Source: Liquidambar formosana (taxonomy: Eukaryota; Streptophyta; Magnoliopsida; Saxifragales; Altingiaceae). Taken from it: DNA of 64,000 nt. Location: assembly GCA_039720395.1 (NCBI GenBank), contig CM077824.1, forward strand, positions 15,752,046 to 15,816,045. The letters run 5' to 3'. The notes beneath the pieces were generated by a model. The model did no database searches. It had not been told where the DNA came from and saw nothing but the letters and a program-made list of their open reading frames with translations. Positions 58,506-64,000 of this stretch are shown one piece after another. The position numbers were made by a program, and so were the translations under genes. Positions within the stretch are counted from its first letter, which is position 1. Every line of letters starts with the position of its first letter.

Positions 58506-58868
58506 GGGTAAATCACAGAAAATCCCTGTAAAGTATGGGGGGTCAACAGACAACCTCCCTTATGTTTTAATTTTGTTAATGTACCCTCTAATTCAGTTGG
58601 AAGACAAACCAATCATTAATGGCCACCCAATTGGTCCATGACGCCGGCGAGGATTCTAGTGATTTTAGGCAACACAGGTTCGTTAACGGTATTACGTGCG
58701 TACCCACGTGATTAATTTTTGTCAAATTTTATTAACGATGAGTGACGGTGGGACGCTATTGACAAAAATTAAAACATAAAGGAAGGCACATTGACAAAAT
58801 TAAAACTTAAGAGGGGTTGGCTAACACCTACTCCTCCATACTTCAGGGGGGTTATCTATAATTTACCC
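58506..58868. mobile_element. Mutator-like MITE with exact 9-bp target duplication
   Basis: A 363-bp element starting GGGTAAATCACAGA and ending ATCTATAATTTACCC, flanked by TATTATTTA at 58497-58505 and 58869-58877. Inner arms GTATGGGGGGTC and CTTCAGGGGGG are related. It is non-coding. Confidence 0.92.
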
Positions 58869-58877
58869 TATTATTTA

Positions 58878-59485
58878 TTTTATTTTTTTAGCCAATAAAA
58901 GTATCTGAATTTTTTATCTGACTAATTCCTTTGATTATGAGTAAGGCTACTATCTAATCCACATAAATTAACATATAGGATAAATCTAATTGATGGTTGA
59001 CCTAACCACCCTAAGAAAGTGATAAATCGAATCTAAGACCTTTAAAATTCTACTAACAACCCTTTTTTTATACTAGTGGTGGAGCCACATAGGGTTGAGT
59101 GGGCTCCCACCCTACTCAACATTTTTTTTTTTAAAAGTTTATTTTTATGTATAAGAGTTATTATATTTATAAATTGCCCCTCAGTTAAATCTTTTTATTA
59201 ACTCTTGATTCTCGTTTTATGTTTTCATATTTACACAACTTATTTTAGAAAATAATTTAGTGTTACCTTATTCAAACATTAAGTTGTGTCCTTTATGAAA
59301 TTGGTAACCTGGTTAACAAGACTTCAATTTTTAACCTTAAAAAAGGCTTCGGATTCAAGTTTTGAGCCCGTTTAAAGGAGGTCCTATAGTCATATATTAT
59401 GGAACGATGACGTTTATGTGAACCTCTACCACCCCCACCCGGTTTCCTTCTCCGAGTACAACTCTGGTTGGTGTGGCTTGTCAGG
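58878..59485. other. Intergenic, upstream flank of the last F-box gene
   Basis: A fragment beginning AGTGGTGGAGCCAC near 59078 resembles the repeat at 30672. No gene. Confidence 0.4.
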
Positions 59486-59510
59486 TATAAAACCCTAAAC
59501 CCTAAACCCT
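59486..59510 (+). promoter_or_regulatory. TATA-like box fused to telomere-type repeats
   Basis: TATAAAA (59486-59492) runs directly into three perfect AAACCCT units (59490-59510), 88 bases before the ATG at 59598. AAACCCTA teloboxes are known plant promoter and leader elements of actively growing cells; here the link to expression is inferred from position. Confidence 0.6.
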
Positions 59511-59597
59511 ACCGGCAACGCCTGATTTCCATTGTTCGTCGGTCTCGCAGCATAAACCCCTAAAAGACGACTGAGTCTCAACACTCAAGCGATTACA

Positions 59598-60869
59598 ATG
59601 TGGGATTGTTTCCCACCCGAAATCTACGACGAAATACTTCAAAGACTACCCGTCAAAACCCTCGTCCGATGCGCCTGCGTCTGCAAATCGTGGAATTCCC
59701 TCATCAAAAACCCTAGTTTCGCCACCGAACACCTCAATCGCACCACCACTTCAGACAGCAGCAACAGCAGCAGCAACGGTGACCTCCTCCTCCTCAGGCA
59801 GTACTTTGGAAAAAACGAGAGGGAGCGATACTCGCTACGCCGCGATAACCGAACTCTCGATGAATTTGCGCCGCTTGAATTCCCGTTCAAGGCCCACTCA
59901 TCCAATTACATCTTCAGAATAGTGGGCTCATGTAATGGCGTGCTCTGCTTGTCCGATGATTTAAAGGTTTATGCCGACGTTATTATCCTATGGAACCCCT
60001 CAATCAGAAAATTCGTGACCCTTCCAAAACCCAATGTCACATATTACACGCACGGCCCCCATTGGTTTTCGCTTGGTTTTGGATTTGATGCGAGGAGCAA
60101 TGACTACAAGGTCGTTAAGCTTTTGTATCCTGATATTGACGATGATAAGGATGAAGCTGTACCTGAGGTAGAGCTTTACTCGCTTAGCACCGGTGCTTGG
60201 AGAGGTATTACTCCTGCCTGTGGTCCATTTACCGTTCATGCCAGCAAGAGGTCGCAGGTTTTTATGAATGGGGCTGTCCACTGGCCTGCATCCCTTCTGT
60301 ATAGGGACAATTCCAATTCGAATTTTATTTTGTCATTTGATTTGGGTGATGAGGTATTCCGCAAGATGAATCTGCCTGAAAGTTTAGTACACGAAAAAGG
60401 GAGGGGATTGTCTATTGTGGAGTTGAGGGGATCACTTTCAGTGTTTACTTTTGCACCGTATGGAAGGTTTTGTTCCATTTGGGTAATGGGTGAATATGGT
60501 GTATCTGAGACTTGGAGTAAACAATTCACTATTCATGGAGAAGCAGGTTTTTTAACGCCTCTTAGCTTAAGAAAGAACGGAGAAATACTTGTGGCGACAA
60601 GGGAAAGGCTTGTCTCATATCATCCCGAGACACAGTGGATTATAGGTCTTGCAATCTGTGGTACTAAAGACTCATTTTATCTGGATACTTATAAGGAGAG
60701 CTTGGTTTTATTTGAAAAGGAGTCTTGTGGAGCAAAGAGGAAAGCGAGAAGGGTGGACCCAGGGGGAACGAAAAGACCAAGCGAGCTACATGATCACACT
60801 TATCTTTCTCTATTTTTCTTCTTATTTTCCGTATTGTTGATTTTGTTCACGTTAGATACCTGGTACTAA
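59598..60869 (+). CDS. F-box/FBA protein with hydrophobic C-terminal tail
   Basis: Intact single-exon frame of 423 residues. The F-box is at about residues 4-45 (CFPPEIYDEILQRLPVKTLVRCACVCKSW). FBA motifs follow: GSCNGVLCLSDD at 110-121, LWNPSIRKFVTLP, GFGFDARSNDYKVVKL, VELYSLSTGAWRGI, FMNGAVHWPA, ILSFDLGDEVFRKM, IWVMGEYGVSETWSKQFTI and LVSYHPETQ. The start has A at -3. The last 50 residues are unlike the paralogues: a basic stretch (KRKARRVDPGGTKRPSE), then 18 mostly hydrophobic residues (402-419) near the very end. Comparison with the pseudogene at 30240-30256 suggests a small indel moved translation past an ancestral TGA. It is a likely SCF substrate receptor; the tail may be adventitious. 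Confidence 0.9.
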   Translation: MWDCFPPEIYDEILQRLPVKTLVRCACVCKSWNSLIKNPSFATEHLNRTTTSDSSNSSSNGDLLLLRQYFGKNERERYSLRRDNRTLDEFAPLEFPFKAHSSNYIFRIVGSCNGVLCLSDDLKVYADVIILWNPSIRKFVTLPKPNVTYYTHGPHWFSLGFGFDARSNDYKVVKLLYPDIDDDKDEAVPEVELYSLSTGAWRGITPACGPFTVHASKRSQVFMNGAVHWPASLLYRDNSNSNFILSFDLGDEVFRKMNLPESLVHEKGRGLSIVELRGSLSVFTFAPYGRFCSIWVMGEYGVSETWSKQFTIHGEAGFLTPLSLRKNGEILVATRERLVSYHPETQWIIGLAICGTKDSFYLDTYKESLVLFEKESCGAKRKARRVDPGGTKRPSELHDHTYLSLFFFLFSVLLILFTLDTWY

Positions 60870-62527
60870 CTTGGATTTTTGGCGTTATTTATAATTGTCA
60901 TTACTCAACCTTGGATGAAATTACCGGGATTGAATGCTAAGTGGTTAGGATCAATTTAACTTCTCATATGGATATATTAAGTATATTCATATAAAAAAGG
61001 GGTCATACAATGTTACCTTTCTGTTCTTCATAAGGTTCATATTGATCGATTTCTCATGTGGGTGGAGTGATGTTTGCCAGGGCTGTTACTGGAGAGAAAG
61101 GTCAACATTGAGGAAGCAGGGAAAGCTGGGATGTGGATGAAAGACTTCAAGTGGTGTGTCTTCTCTGTTTTCACTCAATTACCATTTTTCAGTGTGATCC
61201 ATGTAATAGATGGAGTTGTAGTTACCTCCTTTTTTTATTATCTAAAAGAAGATGTATTCAACTAGATATTTTTAGACACTTTGAAGCATCTATGACCAAT
61301 ATTTTTCTGATATCACTCTCTAAGAGTTAGTCCTTTTGTTTCACAAATGCTCTTTAGATGTTAATGTTATGTCGAAAATGTTGGTTTTTCCATCCTCTAT
61401 TGCTTTTTTATGCCAATTTTTTTTTTTTTTTCAGTGAAATTTATTTTGGGGTGTGGGCTATATTTTTTAAATTAATTTGTTTTGACAAAAGTAGTATTTG
61501 ACTTTTAATATGGTTGAAATGGTGGTTTTTATCTAAGCACTGAGAACCAAGAAGTTGATAGTCTTCATCTTCAAAAGAAATGGATTTGATTGCTCAAATC
61601 TTTCATGTTCTCATGGGTAGGGATTTTCTCTGGAGGGAGACTACAAATTCCCTCATAGTGTGTTGGAATAAACAATATGGAAGGATGACTTTTAGCTAAT
61701 CTTTTAGCTGAGCATTTTTGTATGATTCTAGAGAGTCCTCTAATTTAATCTCAAGCAAATTTTATGTTGAGGTGATTTTAAGGAAGAAACTTGTGTCCTC
61801 TGTTCTTAGGAGGTATTAGAAGAGCATATTGGCGTTCGAAACTGAAGGAACTTGTTATTTGTCCAAGCACATCATAGGTAATCGTTGCTTAATTGTATGG
61901 TTAAACTACAACAAAACCCAAGATAAGAATAACAGGCACTAGAAATATTTATTTGTTTAACACTGTTAATCTGTTACATATTTACTTGGCAATCTGGGTT
62001 ACAGTAGACTTCATAAGGCTAACAAACCATTAAAAACACTTCACGTAAGAGTTGAGGCCTATTTTTCTCTCTCCTTGTCATCTACCATGTCAAACTGAAG
62101 CAAATCAATTAAAATCCCCAGCCATGTGAATGGAAACATATAGGCATCTGCACAAATATGGGACTAGGAAGCCTAGACATGTGGAGAAAAACCTTAGCAT
62201 GTGATTGGGTGATGTAAACCACTTGCTGAACAGACCCTTATGCGTGAGTAGTGATAGATCTAATGCACTAAAGTTAGTCTTCCTATGGGAGATCCATGGT
62301 TTCTATATTGTTAAGTTATTTTTAGCAAAAGTTTCAGTGAGTTAAATTAATGATGAAGTGCCATCTCATTTGTCTTAATTGATTTTGGCAGTGTCTAGGC
62401 ATTCAGTGGTAAATTAATGGGTCCATTGTGCTTATTGTCGCATTTGAACACATAAGTTATTAGTGTAACAGGTAGACATCTCCAAGTAAAAGAAAATGGA
62501 AATCAATACGCTCCTATCCTCTTATGA
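60870..62527 (+). repeat. 3' flank shared with the F-box loci at 783 and 52213
   Basis: Ordered matches to the flank of the first gene: 61045-61165 to 2298-2420, 61590-61700 to 2910-3070, 62215-62290 to 3535-3590, and 62395-62490 to 3710-3790. No gene. Confidence 0.75.
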
Positions 62528-64000
62528 GTATTTTTTTTTTTTTTTTTTGGCTGGTTTGAATGGGTGGTTCGTGCGACTACTACTCTATTGGTGGACTCCT
62601 TGTCCTCTAGTTTTTTCTTCCCCTCCTCTTCTTCCTATTAAAAAGGGGAAATATTTTAATTTTAAAACCTATACGACACATAATTGGCTGATTTAATTAC
62701 CAAGATGATTAAATGCCCTTAGAGTCTAATTCCATTAGCTGTCAGTTGTTATTTTTATTCTTGAGACACTGTGTTGCTCTAATTTTGTTTCTATTAGTTG
62801 TTAGTTGTTAGTTGTTAATAAATCCGACAGTCTCTAGATTGAGATGAACTAAAAGGTCTGCAGTGTTTTTTGTCCCTTTTATTCCTTCCACCATGTTGTC
62901 ATGTTAGTAAAAATAAAAATAAAACAAAAATTGTTAGTAATACATCAATGAACTTCTTTTTCTTTTTCTTTTTTCCTTTATTTTTTTTAAAATTTTTTTT
63001 AAAATTTTTTTTGGGGATGATTTCAGTAATGGTTGTAAGAAATGTCTCATACGTGAGCACGACATGCAGAATAGTGGGAATTAAGTTTGCAACTATGTTG
63101 CAAGAAACTAATATTAGTTTTCAAAGATGTATTTGAAACATTGATGGGCTTCATAGGTGACAGATGGTAGTTTGTTTAAAGGAAGAACAATCTAGCATTA
63201 ATTCTTTAGAACATTTTGAATTTGTGTGTGTTTTTGAAATGAGTAATGCTATTTTTTTCCGAAAATCCCAAATCTCCAAATTCTCAAATAATGTTTTTCA
63301 TCACTTTTCCTTTTCATTTCACATGCAGAAGACTATCCTATTTCACAGTAATTTGAGAAATGCCATTAATTGCCACATCATTTCAAGATGGTTTTAAGAT
63401 GGGAGACTTTGTTGAGAATAGCATTTACCTTTTGCAATTCTTGTTTTTTAATGCGGATTAGTTGATGTGTTATTAGAGCCACTTCAAATAAACTTTACTT
63501 ATCTTCCTATTTGTTGTTTACCAGTTATCTTTTTTTAAGGGTAATTGCAAACAAATAAATTTAAAAAAAAAAAAAAAACCCTCCTATGATTGCCTATCCT
63601 TTTGAATTTCCCCTTTCACAGAGATGAATTTGTTAAAAAAAAAAACCATATATAAAAAACACAAAAAAAAAAAAAAAAAAGGATTCAATTCACATGAGAC
63701 AACCAAACAGACCCTTTTAAATATGATGATGAAAGTTTTCAGCAACAACTTGCTTGGAAATTTCCAAGTGATTGATTGGGGTTGTGGGGCAATTTCTTGT
63801 AGATATGTTGCAACGGGTGAGGCTGGTTACCCATAACAAGTTTAATAAGGTTAGACATTGCCAGTTCTTGTCAGTATCCTCACGGAGACAATTTCTTCCC
63901 AATAATTCGAGTTAGTGATTAAGGGTCTGGGGGCATTGTGATAAATCTTCCACAACCATGTCTTGGAAACTGATATGTGGCCAATCCTCGACTCCTCATC
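62528..64000. other. AT-rich sequence to the window end, no recognised gene
   Basis: Simple sequence dominates: T-tract 62528-62547, four tandem TTAGTTG-type units near 62793-62818, and A-tracts near 63560-63680. Short frames here have no domain features. Confidence 0.4.

Overview
This window is nuclear DNA from a flowering plant, most likely a eudicot. It is AT-rich, crowded with plant transposons (Copia LTR element, plant-type LINEs, Helitron, TRIM, SINE, many MITEs), and its genes are plant families with telobox-like leaders. No rRNA, tRNA, CRISPR or bacterial-type operon was seen. I cannot name the species.

Genes. All host genes read on the + strand. There is a small cluster of F-box/FBA (F-box associated) genes: an intact copy at 783-1937, a decayed 5'-truncated copy at 29489-30258, an intact copy at 42122-43198, a copy with two single-base frameshifts at 52213-53478, and an intact copy with an unusual hydrophobic tail at 59598-60869. 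The loci at 783, 52213 and 59598 also share 3' flanking sequence for 2-3 kb, including remnants of an old LINE, so they arose by segmental tandem duplication. Between them lies one intronless, GC-rich acyl-activating enzyme gene (24412-26055) of the AMP-binding acyl-CoA synthetase family.

Mobile elements. A Copia element (16279-22813, minus strand) has a perfect 5-bp target duplication and nearly identical LTRs, but its coding region carries frameshifts. A 6.1-kb LINE (35964-42091, plus strand) with a perfect 17-bp target duplication and a poly(A) tail sits 30 bp upstream of the F-box ATG at 42122. A 1.3-kb Helitron (34514-35843) lies just before that. A 324-bp TRIM (56480-56803) carries a tRNA-Met-type primer site. 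MITEs of hAT, Mutator-like, Stowaway and Tourist-like types are spread through the window, several with exact target duplications. A 1.6-kb two-copy repeat (about 11.1-12.8 kb and 14.0-15.6 kb) carries what looks like the last exon of an unrecognised gene.

Most interesting points: (1) the LINE plus Helitron separate an intact F-box gene from its native promoter; (2) the Copia element has no recognisable tRNA-Met primer site, but the sequence just inside its 5' LTR is a 15-nt perfect complement of a site inside the LTR, which would allow self-priming; (3) the LINE ORF1/ORF2 junction is an ATGA stop-start overlap; (4) one F-box protein appears to have gained a membrane-like C-terminal tail by slipping past an ancestral stop. 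No clearly new multi-gene system is visible. The novelty is in the elements and in how they have altered the F-box cluster.
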